Origin: Nocardioides sp. S-1144
Lineage (GTDB): Bacteria; Actinomycetota; Actinomycetes; Propionibacteriales; Nocardioidaceae
DNA length: 64,000 nucleotides
Assembly: GCF_005954645.2 (NCBI RefSeq)
Contig: NZ_CP040695.2
Location: forward strand, 2,542,001 to 2,606,000
Direction: 5' to 3'
Positions 17,063-25,555 of the stretch are shown piece after piece. Position 1 is the stretch's first letter. The number at the start of each line of letters is the position of its first letter. Position numbers and translations under genes: made by a program. Below the pieces are notes generated by a model. The model worked only from the letters and a program-made list of their open reading frames with translations. It searched no databases and was not told the DNA's origin.

Positions 17063-18070
17063 ATGACCGCCGTGCCGGCCGACCTCACCCCCTCGCCGGG
17101 GCTGGTGCTGTACGTGACCGGCCCGTCGCCGCGAGGGACGGTTGCCCTGGCCCGCGCCCTGGAGCACCGCGTCCGGCGCCAGGGCACGCGCGTCGTCACC
17201 GGTCTCGACGGCGACGACGTGCGCCACCACCTCTCCCCCGGCCCGGACACCGACGCCGGCCGGGAGCTGCACCTCCGCCGGCTCGGGTGGGTCGCGGCGG
17301 AGATCGCGCGGCACGGCGGTGTCGTCGTCCTCGGCCCGGAGGCTCCGCCGGCGGCGACCCGCCAGGTCCGCGAGCTGGTCGAGGGCACGGGCGGCACGTT
17401 CGTCCTGCTCGACGTCGACACCACCGGCCGCAGCGTCGACGACGCCCTGGCCGAGGTCGTCGAGGTCCTCGCCGGGGCCGGCCACCTCGACCTGCGCGCG
17501 CCCGCGCCCGCCGAGGGGACCGCACCCCGGCCCGAGCCGGGCGCGGAGCCGCGTCCGCTCGAGGTCCTCTTCGTGTGCACCGCCAACATCTGCCGCTCCC
17601 CCTACATGGAGCTCGCCGCGCGCCGGATGGCCGGGGACGGGATCCGCTTCACCAGTGCCGGCACCCACGGCTGGGTCGACCACGGGGTGAGCCCCGAGAT
17701 GGCGCGCCCGCTCACCGCCCGCGGCTTCGACCCGAGCGGCTTCCGCAGCCGCCGGCTGACCCGCCGGATGGTCGAGGACGCCGACCTGGTGCTGACCGCC
17801 GAGGCCAGCCACCGCTCCTTCATCCTCGACGACTCCCCCGCGGCGTTCCGCAAGGTCGTCACGCTTGGCCAGGCCGGCCGGGCGATCGGCTCACTTCCCG
17901 GCGACCTGAGCCCCGCGCAGGTGCTGGGCGCGCTGGCCGAGCACCGCGGCCCCGCCGACCCTGCGCTCGACGTCGCCGACCCCTACGGGCGCGACGCCGA
18001 CGTCGCCGACCGGGCGGCTGAGAGGATCGACGCGCTGCTGGGCGTCGTCCTGCCTGCCCTCACGCCCTGA
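17063..18070 (+). CDS. Degenerate APS-kinase-like domain fused to low-molecular-weight protein tyrosine phosphatase
   Basis: 335 residues. Residues 10-150 resemble adenylylsulfate kinase, but the P-loop is altered to GPSPRGT (20-26) and lacks the GKST lysine, while GDDVRHHLSPG and VAAEIARHGG follow the APS-kinase pattern. Residues 168-330 are an LMW-PTP: Cys172 and Arg178 in CTANICRSP, then Asp306-Pro307 in VADPYG as general acid. It probably dephosphorylates the tyrosine autokinase encoded next door (convergent, 8 nt apart), as Wzb does to Wzc. A second possible start is GTG 17072, which is better spaced from GAGAGG. Confidence 0.85.
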   Translation: MTAVPADLTPSPGLVLYVTGPSPRGTVALARALEHRVRRQGTRVVTGLDGDDVRHHLSPGPDTDAGRELHLRRLGWVAAEIARHGGVVVLGPEAPPAATRQVRELVEGTGGTFVLLDVDTTGRSVDDALAEVVEVLAGAGHLDLRAPAPAEGTAPRPEPGAEPRPLEVLFVCTANICRSPYMELAARRMAGDGIRFTSAGTHGWVDHGVSPEMARPLTARGFDPSGFRSRRLTRRMVEDADLVLTAEASHRSFILDDSPAAFRKVVTLGQAGRAIGSLPGDLSPAQVLGALAEHRGPADPALDVADPYGRDADVADRAAERIDALLGVVLPALTP

Positions 18071-18078
18071 CCGACCTC

Positions 18079-19515
18079 TCAGGCGCGGCGGTGACCACCA
18101 CGGTCGGCGTCGGCTCGCTTCGCCGGGCGGGCCTTGGCGAGCTTCTTGTCCGCCTGGGGGGCGTAGCTGTAGCCATACCCGTAGCCGTAGCTGTAGGAGC
18201 GGTCCGACTTCTTCGACGGCGCCAGGTTGACCACCACGCCGACGGCCTTGGCGTCGACGGCCTCGACCCGCTCCAGGGCGTGGCGCAGCTGGTCCTGGTT
18301 GGTCTTGCCGTGGCGGACGACGACGAGCATCCCGTCGGACTGCGCGGCCAGCAGCGCGGCGTCGGTCACCGGCAGCAGCGGCGGCGCGTCGAGCAGGACG
18401 ACGTCGAAGCGGTCGCGCAGGTCGCTGATGAGGCCCGCCATCGCGTGCGACTGGAGCAGCTCGGACGGGTTGGGCGGCCGCGGGCCGCAGGTGAGCACCT
18501 GCAGGCCGGTGTCGGCGTAGCCCTGGAGGGCGTCGTCGAGCTCGATGCGACCGATCAGCACCGACGTCGTGCCGACGGCGTCGTCGAGGCCGAGCCGGTC
18601 GGCGATGAGGGGGCGGCGCAGGTCGCACTCGACCAGGGCGACCCGCTGGCCGGCCATCGCCATGGTGATGGCGAGGTTGACCGCGGTCGTCGACTTGCCC
18701 TCGGCGGGCAGCGAGCTGGAGACCACGAAGGTGCGGTGGTCGTGGTCGACCTCGACGTACTGCATGTTGGTGCGCAGCACGCGGAACGACTCCGCCCACG
18801 GCGAGGCCTCGGACAGGGCCTGCGCGGGCTGCTTCTTGATCGCGACCGTGTCGACGTTGATGTGCCCGAGGATCGGGGTGTCGGTGATCGCGGCGATGTC
18901 GTCGCTGGAGGTCAGCGAGGTGTCGAGGAGCTCGCGGAGCACGGCGAGGCCGACCCCGACGAGCAGGCCGAGCACCAGCGCGAGGCCGAGGTTGCGCGGG
19001 GTGTTGGGGCTCACCGGCGAGCTCGTCGTGTCGGCGTTGTCGACGATGGAGGCGCGGATCGGGGCCTGCCCACCACCGTCGGGCGTCTCGATGTCGGCGA
19101 TGAGGTCGATGAGCGCCTCGGCGTAGGCCTGGGCGATGTCGCGCGCGACCACGGCGTCGGCGTCCTGGGCCGTGACGACCAGGGTCACGGTCTCGGGCAC
19201 GACCTGCGCCGAGACGGCGGCACGCAGCTCGGCCGGCTCGAGGTCGCCGCCGAGGTCGGTGGCGACCTGCTCGGACAGCTTGCGGGTGTCGACGAGGTCG
19301 ACGTAGGAGGTCACCCGCTGGGTGGCGAAGAGCCCTCCGCTGTAGGCCTCACCGGCGTCGGACGGCGCCGTGGAGACGAACAGCTGCGCGCTCGAGGCGT
19401 AGAGCGGCGTCGTCTGCCAGGTGAGCAGACCAGCCGCTCCGACGGCGAGCACCACGCACGCCACGATCATCTTCCAGCGACGACGGAGCGTCCGCCAGTA
19501 GTCCCGGAGCTCCAC
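18079..19515 (-). CDS. Polysaccharide biosynthesis tyrosine autokinase (Wzc/CpsCD-like)
   Basis: 478 residues, membrane protein controlling polysaccharide chain length and export. Wzz-type domain: TM1 (about 16-32), an extracytoplasmic loop (to 175) and TM2 (176-194). Cytoplasmic BY-kinase: Walker A PAEGKST at 270-276, Walker A' ALVECDLRRP at 293-302, Walker B VVLLDAPP at 372-379. The C-terminus has six tyrosines alternating with Ser/Gly (441-451), the usual autophosphorylation cluster. GTG 19515 follows AGGAC. It is divergent from the sugar-synthesis operon and convergent with its presumed phosphatase. Confidence 0.93.
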   Translation of the reverse strand: MELRDYWRTLRRRWKMIVACVVLAVGAAGLLTWQTTPLYASSAQLFVSTAPSDAGEAYSGGLFATQRVTSYVDLVDTRKLSEQVATDLGGDLEPAELRAAVSAQVVPETVTLVVTAQDADAVVARDIAQAYAEALIDLIADIETPDGGGQAPIRASIVDNADTTSSPVSPNTPRNLGLALVLGLLVGVGLAVLRELLDTSLTSSDDIAAITDTPILGHINVDTVAIKKQPAQALSEASPWAESFRVLRTNMQYVEVDHDHRTFVVSSSLPAEGKSTTAVNLAITMAMAGQRVALVECDLRRPLIADRLGLDDAVGTTSVLIGRIELDDALQGYADTGLQVLTCGPRPPNPSELLQSHAMAGLISDLRDRFDVVLLDAPPLLPVTDAALLAAQSDGMLVVVRHGKTNQDQLRHALERVEAVDAKAVGVVVNLAPSKKSDRSYSYGYGYGYSYAPQADKKLAKARPAKRADADRGGHRRA

Positions 19516-19649
19516 GAACGTCCTGTCTGTTGCCGAGTTGTGACAGCGACACCATAAGGGAGGACCCTGGTCGGGCGAGACATCGGCGCGGGCCGTCGCC
19601 GAGCCCGCAGCCGGCCCGGCCCGAGGACGTCCAGCGCGTGACCACCGAC

Positions 19650-19680
19650 GTGCAACGGCGGGCGTGGGCGTGTCTACACT
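19650..19680 (+). promoter_or_regulatory. Possible promoter of the polysaccharide operon
   Basis: TACACT (19675-19680) fits an actinomycete -10 box, with GTGCAA (19650-19655) as a poor -35 at 19-nt spacing. It lies in the 205-bp gap between the divergent autokinase and the aminotransferase start at 19721. This is a pattern match only. Confidence 0.3.
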
Positions 19681-19720
19681 CTCGCCTGGGGACGGCACAC
19701 GAGACGGGAAAAGCAGCAGC

Positions 19721-20863
19721 ATGACTTCGCAGGTGGACGGTCCCATTCTTCTCTCCACCCCTGACGTCGGCGAGCTCGAGCAGCAGTACGTGCTGCGGGC
19801 CCTCCAGTCCGGGTGGGTGGCCCCCGCCGGACCCGACCTCACCGCCTTCGAGGACGAGGTCGCCGCCCGCGTCGGCACCGCCCACGCCGTCGGGCTGTCC
19901 TCGGGCACCGCGGCCCTGCACCTGGCGCTGGTGTCGTGGGGCGTCGGCCCGGGCGACGTCGTGCCGGTGTCGACGTTCACCTTCGCCGCCACCGTCAACG
20001 CGATCCGCTACGTCGGCGCCGAGCCGCACTTCGTCGACTGCGACGAGGAGTCGGGCAACATGAGCCCGGCCCTGCTCTCCCGGGCCGTGCGGACCCTGCA
20101 GGACGCCGGGCGCGACGTCCCGGCCGTCATCCCGGTCGACATGCTCGGCAAGTGCGTCGACTACGCCGCCATCACCGAGGTCGCCGACGCCGCCGGCGCC
20201 CGACTGCTGTGCGACTCGGCGGAGTCGTTCGGCGCGTCGTACGACGGCCGGCCGGCCGGGTCGTTCGGGGACGCCTCGGTGCTGTCGTTCAACGGCAACA
20301 AGATCATGACGACCTCCGGTGGCGGCATGCTCCTCACCGACGACCAGCGCCTGGCCGACCACGTCCGCAAGCTGTCGACGCAGGCCCGCGAGCCGGTCGC
20401 GCACTACGAGCACACCGAGGTCGGCTACAACTACCGGCTCTCCAACATCCTCGCCGCCCTCGGCCGGGCCCAGCTCGAGCGCCTCGACGACATGCTGAAG
20501 CGGCGCCGCGGCTGGCGCGAGCGCTACCGGCGCCTCCTCGCCGACCAGCCGGGGGTCCGCATCCTCGGCGGTGCCGACGACGCCGGCGACAACTGCTGGC
20601 TCACTGCCGTCGTCGTCGACCCGGACGTGTCCGCGTGGAGCGCCGCCGACCTCGCCTCCGCCCTCGGCGAGGCCGGGATCGAGTGTCGCCCGGTGTGGAA
20701 GCCGATGCACCTGCAGCCGGTCTCGGCCGGGCTGTCCGGGACGCTCGACGGCTCCTCCGAGCGCATCTTCGAGCGCGGGCTCACCCTGCCGGCCGGCTCC
20801 GCGCTGACCGACGCGCAGTTCGAGCGCATCGAGGCCACGATCCGCGGGGTCGTGGTCGCGTGA
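19721..20863 (+). CDS. DegT/DnrJ/EryC1/StrS sugar aminotransferase (PglE-like)
   Basis: 380 residues, PLP-dependent. Landmarks: GLSSGTAALHLAL (PLP phosphate binding), DSAESFGASYDG, and the Schiff-base lysine near residue 194 in NGNKIMTTSGGG, followed by the TQAREPVAHYEH and GYNYRLSNI signatures. It is of the bacillosamine type: it likely adds the 4-amino group to the UDP-4-keto-6-deoxy-GlcNAc made by the dehydratase at 38212-40071. The next two genes (phosphosugar transferase and acetyltransferase) are its usual PglE/PglD/PglC companions. The stop overlaps the next start as GTGA. Confidence 0.9.
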   Translation: MTSQVDGPILLSTPDVGELEQQYVLRALQSGWVAPAGPDLTAFEDEVAARVGTAHAVGLSSGTAALHLALVSWGVGPGDVVPVSTFTFAATVNAIRYVGAEPHFVDCDEESGNMSPALLSRAVRTLQDAGRDVPAVIPVDMLGKCVDYAAITEVADAAGARLLCDSAESFGASYDGRPAGSFGDASVLSFNGNKIMTTSGGGMLLTDDQRLADHVRKLSTQAREPVAHYEHTEVGYNYRLSNILAALGRAQLERLDDMLKRRRGWRERYRRLLADQPGVRILGGADDAGDNCWLTAVVVDPDVSAWSAADLASALGEAGIECRPVWKPMHLQPVSAGLSGTLDGSSERIFERGLTLPAGSALTDAQFERIEATIRGVVVA

Positions 20864-21471
20864 GGGCCTACGACCCGGTCAAACGGGCGGTCGACGTGGT
20901 CGTCGGCGGGGTGGCCCTGGTCCTCTCGCTGCCCCTGCAGGTCGTCGTCGCCGTCCTGGTCCGTCTCAAGCTGGGCTCGCCGGTGCTGTTCCGGCAGCCC
21001 CGGCCCGGCAAGGACGAGCGGGTCTTCGAGCTGGTGAAGTTCCGCACCATGCTCGAGACCGACAGCGCCCGCGGGCTGGTGACCGACGAGCAGCGGATGA
21101 CGCCGTTCGGCTCGTTCCTGCGCTCGACCAGCCTCGACGAGCTGCCCACCCTGTGGAACGTGGTGCGGGGCGACATGAGCCTGGTCGGTCCTCGCCCCCT
21201 GCTGGTGCGCTACCTGGACCGGTACACCGCCGAGCAGCGGCGGCGCCACGACGTCCGCCCGGGGGTCACGGGCCTCGCCCAGGTGAGCGGACGGAACGCC
21301 CTGACGTGGGACGCCAAGTTCGCCAAGGACGTCGAGTACGTCGACCGCCGCAGCCTGCGCCTGGACGCCTCGATCATCGCCCGCACGGTGGCCCAGGTCC
21401 TCCGGCGCGACGGCATCAGCGCCGACGGCGACGTGACCATGCCCGAGTTCATGAGGAGCACCAATGACTGA
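20860..21471 (+). CDS. Initiating phosphosugar transferase (PglC-like)
   Basis: 203 residues, monotopic polyprenol-phosphate glycosyl-1-phosphate transferase. It has an N-terminal re-entrant hydrophobic helix (about 13-32), FRQPRPGKDERVFELVKFRTM, the catalytic Asp-Glu pair in SLDELPTLWNV, and MSLVGPRP, then PGVTGLAQVSGRN. At about 200 residues it has the PglC size rather than the larger WcaJ form. It likely moves phospho-di-N-acetylbacillosamine to undecaprenyl phosphate to start the repeat unit at the inner membrane face. It overlaps both neighbours, which argues for a tight operon. Confidence 0.9.
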   Translation: MRAYDPVKRAVDVVVGGVALVLSLPLQVVVAVLVRLKLGSPVLFRQPRPGKDERVFELVKFRTMLETDSARGLVTDEQRMTPFGSFLRSTSLDELPTLWNVVRGDMSLVGPRPLLVRYLDRYTAEQRRRHDVRPGVTGLAQVSGRNALTWDAKFAKDVEYVDRRSLRLDASIIARTVAQVLRRDGISADGDVTMPEFMRSTND

Positions 21472-22108
21472 GCCAATCGCCGTGATCGGCGCGGGTGGCT
21501 TCGGCCGCGAGGTTCTCGACGTCATCGACGCGATCAACGACGCGCACCGCGCGCCCGTCTGGAACGTGGTCGGAGTAGTCGACGACTCACCCTCGGAAGT
21601 GAATCTGGAGCAGCTGGCCAAGCGGCGCGTCCGGTTCCTCGGTAGCTCCGACGAATTCATCACGTCGTCGTCTCCGGTGAGCTACGCCGTGGGCATCGGG
21701 AGTCCAAGTGTGCGCGGGCGCGTATCCACGCGATACGACGATGCGGGTTTCCAAGCTGCCACGCTCATTCATCCTTCTGCGACGCGAGGCTACGGCGTCG
21801 ACATCGGTCCGGGCAGCGTCGTGTGCGCCGGAGTGCGGTTGACGACGAACATCCAGATCGGTCGCCACGTTCACCTCAACCTCAACGTCACCGTCGGACA
21901 CGACACGGTCATCGAGGACAACGTGAGCCTCAACCCTTCCGTAACGATCTCGGGCGACTGCACGATCAAGGCCGGCGTCCTCGTGGGTAGCGGAGCAGTT
22001 GTGCTCAACCAGCTCACCGTCGGACGCGGCTCCGTGGTCGGGGGCGCCGCCTGCGTTGTCAGGGACGTGCCGGGCGGCGTCGTCGTCAAGGGGGTTCCTG
22101 CTCGATGA
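21464..22108 (+). CDS. Sugar O/N-acetyltransferase, NeuD/PglD family
   Basis: 214 residues. N-terminal Rossmann-like sugar-binding half (IAVIGAGGFGREVLDVID), then a left-handed beta-helix of hexapeptide repeats with VGHDTVIEDNVSLNPSVTISG. The VGH histidine is the catalytic base in PglD. It likely N-acetylates the 4-amino sugar from the upstream aminotransferase with acetyl-CoA. Base composition drops inside this gene relative to the two upstream genes. It overlaps the next gene by 4 nt (ATGA). Confidence 0.9.
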   Translation: MTEPIAVIGAGGFGREVLDVIDAINDAHRAPVWNVVGVVDDSPSEVNLEQLAKRRVRFLGSSDEFITSSSPVSYAVGIGSPSVRGRVSTRYDDAGFQAATLIHPSATRGYGVDIGPGSVVCAGVRLTTNIQIGRHVHLNLNVTVGHDTVIEDNVSLNPSVTISGDCTIKAGVLVGSGAVVLNQLTVGRGSVVGGAACVVRDVPGGVVVKGVPAR

Positions 22109-23403
22109 GGGCTCGAGTCGCCTTCGTCTGTCAGTGGTACCCGCCCGAGCCGGCAGAGATCCCGGCCGGCATCGTCGCCGCCCTGGGTGACCAGGGACTG
22201 GACGTCGAGGTGCTGACCGGCATCCCCAACTACCCGTCCGGCAAGGTCCACGAGGGCTACCGCGCCGGATCTCGCTCGACCGAGGAGCACGCCGGTGTGG
22301 CCGTCCACCGCACCCCGCTCCACCCGAGTCACGACTCGAGCGCCCGGGGACGGCTGATGAACTACGCGTCGTGGGCGCTGAGCAGCGCCGCGCTCGGCCA
22401 GCGGTTGCTGCGCCGCAGCGACGTGGCCCTGGTCTACTCGTCGCCGGCCACCGCGGCCCTGCCGGCGATGGTGAGCAGACTGGTGTGGGGCAAGCCCTAC
22501 GTCCTGCTGGTCCAGGACGTGTGGCCGGACTCCATCTTCGCCTCCGGCTTCCTGACGGGGCGTGCCTCCCGCCTCGTCGAGCGAGCCGTCGACGTGTTCG
22601 TGCGGCGCGCCTACGCCATGGCGTCGCACGTCGCCGTCATCTCCCCCGGCATGATCGACCTGCTCAGCTCGCGCGGCGTGCCGGCGGAGAAGCTGTCCCT
22701 GGTCTACAACTGGCTCCCCGACGCCGAGCTCGCCGTCACCGACGACGACGACACTGTGGAAGGTGTTCGCGCTCGCCTCGGCATCCCCGCGGCCGAGTCC
22801 GTCTTCCTGTACGCGGGCAACCACGGCAAGGCACAGGCCCTCGAACCGCTGGTCGACGCCTTCGTCGAACCGGTGACGGAGCCCTCGCACCTCGTGCTCG
22901 TCGGTTCCGGGGTGTCGAAGGCCGACCTGGTCGCTCGCGCGTCCGGGTCAGACCGGGTGCACTTCCTGGACGCCGTGCCCCGCGCGGAGGCCGCACGGCT
23001 GACGGCGTCCGCGGACTTCCACGTGGTCTCGCTGGCCGACGAACCGTTGTTCGCCGTCACGATGCCGAGCAAGGTCCAGTCGGGGCTGGCGGCCGGGCGG
23101 CCCATGCTGGTCGTGTCGCGCGGCGACAGTGCCGAGCTGGTGTCCACCGGCGGAGCCGGCCGCGGCGCCCAGCCCGGCAGTGCGACCGCGATCGCCGCGG
23201 CCGTGGTCGACCTCGCGGCTCGAGGTCCGCAGGCACGAGAAGACATGGGCCGCAGGGGCAGGGAGCTCTACGGCCGGCTGATGGCGCGCGAGGTCGGTGC
23301 CGCACGTCTCGCGGAGCTGCTCCGGTCGGCAGCCGGGGACTCCCGACGTCGCGGACCCTTCCGCAGCACCACACCGACCACCCAGAGGAGAGAAACGCAG
23401 TGA
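22105..23403 (+). CDS. Glycosyltransferase family 4 (WbuB/FucNAc-transferase-like)
   Basis: 432 residues, GT-B fold. N-terminal WYPPEPAEIPAGIVAAL, VLLVQDVWPDSIFASGFL and ERAVDVFVRR are typical of WbuB-like enzymes, several of which transfer L-FucNAc. The donor-binding half has VFLYAGNHGKAQAL, LVLVGSGVSKADL and FHVVSLADEPLFAVTMPSKV. The CapE/F/G genes that make UDP-L-FucNAc follow directly, so this is the most likely FucNAc transferase. A good AGGAGAG ribosome site near its 3' end serves the next gene, which overlaps as GTGA. Confidence 0.88.
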   Translation: MRARVAFVCQWYPPEPAEIPAGIVAALGDQGLDVEVLTGIPNYPSGKVHEGYRAGSRSTEEHAGVAVHRTPLHPSHDSSARGRLMNYASWALSSAALGQRLLRRSDVALVYSSPATAALPAMVSRLVWGKPYVLLVQDVWPDSIFASGFLTGRASRLVERAVDVFVRRAYAMASHVAVISPGMIDLLSSRGVPAEKLSLVYNWLPDAELAVTDDDDTVEGVRARLGIPAAESVFLYAGNHGKAQALEPLVDAFVEPVTEPSHLVLVGSGVSKADLVARASGSDRVHFLDAVPRAEAARLTASADFHVVSLADEPLFAVTMPSKVQSGLAAGRPMLVVSRGDSAELVSTGGAGRGAQPGSATAIAAAVVDLAARGPQAREDMGRRGRELYGRLMAREVGAARLAELLRSAAGDSRRRGPFRSTTPTTQRRETQ

Positions 23404-24440
23404 CGAGTTCACAGGGCCCGGTCCTGGTCACCGGGGGCACCGGGTCGTTCGGCTCGACGATGGTGCGACGGCTGCTCGACACCGACATCGAGGAGGTGCG
23501 CATCCTGAGCCGCGACGAGTCGAAGCAGGACACGATGCGCCGCGAGCTCGCGGACGGTCGGGTGAAGTTCCACGTGGGTGATGTGCGGGACCCCCGCAGC
23601 GTCGAGGACGCCGTCAACGGGGTCCGCCACATCTTCCACGCGGCCGCGCTGAAGCAGGTCCCGAGCTGTGAGTTCTTCCCTCAGCAGGCGGTGTTCACCA
23701 ACGTCAACGGCAGCGACAACGTCATCCGGGCCGCCGAGCGTGCGGGCGTCGAGTCGGTGGTGTGTCTCAGCACCGACAAGGCGGTCTACCCGATCAACGC
23801 CATGGGGATCTCCAAGGCGATGATGGAGAAGGTGGCCCAGGCGCACGCGCGCCACCGCGCTGCAGACGGACCGGTCGTCTCGATCACCCGCTACGGCAAC
23901 GTGATGTACAGCCGGGGATCGGTGATCCCGGTGTTCATCGAGCAGATCCGGCAGGGCCGGCCCCTCACGGTCACCGATCCGAGGATGACCCGGTTCCTGA
24001 TGTCGCTCGACGAGTCCGTCGACCTGGTGGAGTACGCCTTCACCCAGTCCGAGCCCGGTGACCTGTTCGTGCGCAAGGCGCCCGCCTCGACCGTCGAGGA
24101 CCTGGCGCGGGCCGTGGCCTCCCTCTTCGGCGACGACGACCCCGAGATCCGGGTGATCGGCACCCGGCACGGGGAGAAGCTCTACGAGTCGCTGCTGAGC
24201 CGCGAGGAGCTGCAGAAGGCGGACGACCACGGCGACTACTACCGGGTCCCGCTCGACGCCCGCTCGCTCGAGTACGAGCTCTTCTTCGACCAGGGCGAGA
24301 CCGAGGTGGTCGACGACGACTACACCTCGCGCAACTGCGAGCGGCTCGACGTCGAGGGCGTCAAGCGACTGCTCCTCCAGCTGCCACCGGTGCGCCGCGC
24401 GCTGGCCGAGGCCGGTCGCGACGCGAAGCCGCAACCGTGA
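23400..24440 (+). CDS. capE: UDP-N-acetylglucosamine 4,6-dehydratase/5-epimerase (CapE-like)
   Basis: 346 residues, extended SDR. TGGTGSFGSTMV is the nucleotide-binding motif, HAAALKQVPSCEFFP and STDKAVYPINAMGISKAMME the active-site region, and RYGNVMYSRGSVIPVF a family signature. CapE starts UDP-L-FucNAc synthesis from UDP-GlcNAc by 4,6-dehydration and C5 epimerisation. The soluble short form distinguishes it from the membrane PglF-like protein at 38212-40071. GTG 23400 has GAGGAGAGAAACGCA upstream. GTGA couples it to capF. Confidence 0.93.
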   Translation: MTSSQGPVLVTGGTGSFGSTMVRRLLDTDIEEVRILSRDESKQDTMRRELADGRVKFHVGDVRDPRSVEDAVNGVRHIFHAAALKQVPSCEFFPQQAVFTNVNGSDNVIRAAERAGVESVVCLSTDKAVYPINAMGISKAMMEKVAQAHARHRAADGPVVSITRYGNVMYSRGSVIPVFIEQIRQGRPLTVTDPRMTRFLMSLDESVDLVEYAFTQSEPGDLFVRKAPASTVEDLARAVASLFGDDDPEIRVIGTRHGEKLYESLLSREELQKADDHGDYYRVPLDARSLEYELFFDQGETEVVDDDYTSRNCERLDVEGVKRLLLQLPPVRRALAEAGRDAKPQP

Positions 24441-25555
24441 GGGTCGCGATCACCGGCGGCCACGGCTTCCTCGGGTGGCACACCGCCTGCCGGCTGCGGG
24501 CGCTGCACGGTGTCGACGCGGTTCGGCTGGGCCGCGCCGAGCTCGACGATCCGCAGGCACTCGGCGACCTGCTGTCCGACGTCGATGCCGTCCTCCACGT
24601 CGCCGGCGTCAACCGTGCCGGCACCGACGACGAGGTCGAGCGGGGCAACGTCGCTCTCGCCGAGACCCTGGCCGCAGCCCTGGCGGCGGCGGGGCGCCCG
24701 GTCGGCGTCGTCTTCGCGAACTCGGTCCAGGCCGAGCTCGACAACCCGTACGGCCGTGGCAAGGCCCGCGCCGCAGAGATCCTCAGCGGCGCGGTCGGCG
24801 CCACCGGGGGCAGCTTCGCCGACATCCTGCTGCCCAACCTCTACGGGGAGCACGGACGCCCGGGTTACAACTCGTTCGTCGCGACCTTCGCCCACGAGGT
24901 GGCCGCTGGACGGACGCCGCACCTCTCCGGCGACCGCGAGATCGCGCTCCTCCACGCCCAGGACGCGGCCGCAGCGCTCATCTCCGCAATCGGGACGGAC
25001 ACCCGAACGGTGGTCGGTGCCGAGTCGATCGGCATCGGCGAGGTCCTGGCACTCTTCCAGGAGTTCCACGACCTGTACGTTCCTGCGGCAGAGGTGCCCG
25101 ACATCTCGACCCCGATGCGACGCAACCTGTTCAACACCTACCGCGCTGCGGCGTTCCCGGAGATGTGGCCGGTGTCGCCGCAGGTCCACGCGGACAACAG
25201 GGGCGACCTGTTCGAGACCGTTCGTGCTCACGGCGGCACCGGGATGGCGTTCATGTCAACCACGCACCCCGGCCAGAAGCGCGGCGAGCACTACCACCTC
25301 CACAAGGTCGAGCGCTTCTTCGTCGTGAAGGGTGAAGCAGAGGTCCAGCTGAGACGTCTCCTCCACGACGACGTGGTGACGTTCCGACTCAGCGGCGACA
25401 CGCCGTCGTTCGTGGACATGCCCACCCTGTGGGTGCACAACATCCGCAATGTCGGCGAAACCGAGCTGATCACCATGTTCTGGTCGGACCAACTGCTCGA
25501 CCAGGCCAACCCGGATCAGTTCCCCGAGGCGATCGCCCAGGAGGCACTCGCATGA
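24437..25555 (+). CDS. capF: UDP-2-acetamido-2,6-dideoxy-hexulose reductase (CapF-like)
   Basis: 372 residues in two domains: an N-terminal SDR (1-245) beginning MRVAITGGHGFLGWHTACRL, and a C-terminal cupin (250-372) with PGQKRGEHYHLHKVERFFVV and LWVHNIRNVGE. This two-domain layout is unique to CapF, which epimerises C3 and reduces C4 in UDP-L-FucNAc synthesis. GTG 24437 overlaps capE; the stop overlaps capG as ATGA. Confidence 0.94.
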   Translation: MRVAITGGHGFLGWHTACRLRALHGVDAVRLGRAELDDPQALGDLLSDVDAVLHVAGVNRAGTDDEVERGNVALAETLAAALAAAGRPVGVVFANSVQAELDNPYGRGKARAAEILSGAVGATGGSFADILLPNLYGEHGRPGYNSFVATFAHEVAAGRTPHLSGDREIALLHAQDAAAALISAIGTDTRTVVGAESIGIGEVLALFQEFHDLYVPAAEVPDISTPMRRNLFNTYRAAAFPEMWPVSPQVHADNRGDLFETVRAHGGTGMAFMSTTHPGQKRGEHYHLHKVERFFVVKGEAEVQLRRLLHDDVVTFRLSGDTPSFVDMPTLWVHNIRNVGETELITMFWSDQLLDQANPDQFPEAIAQEALA

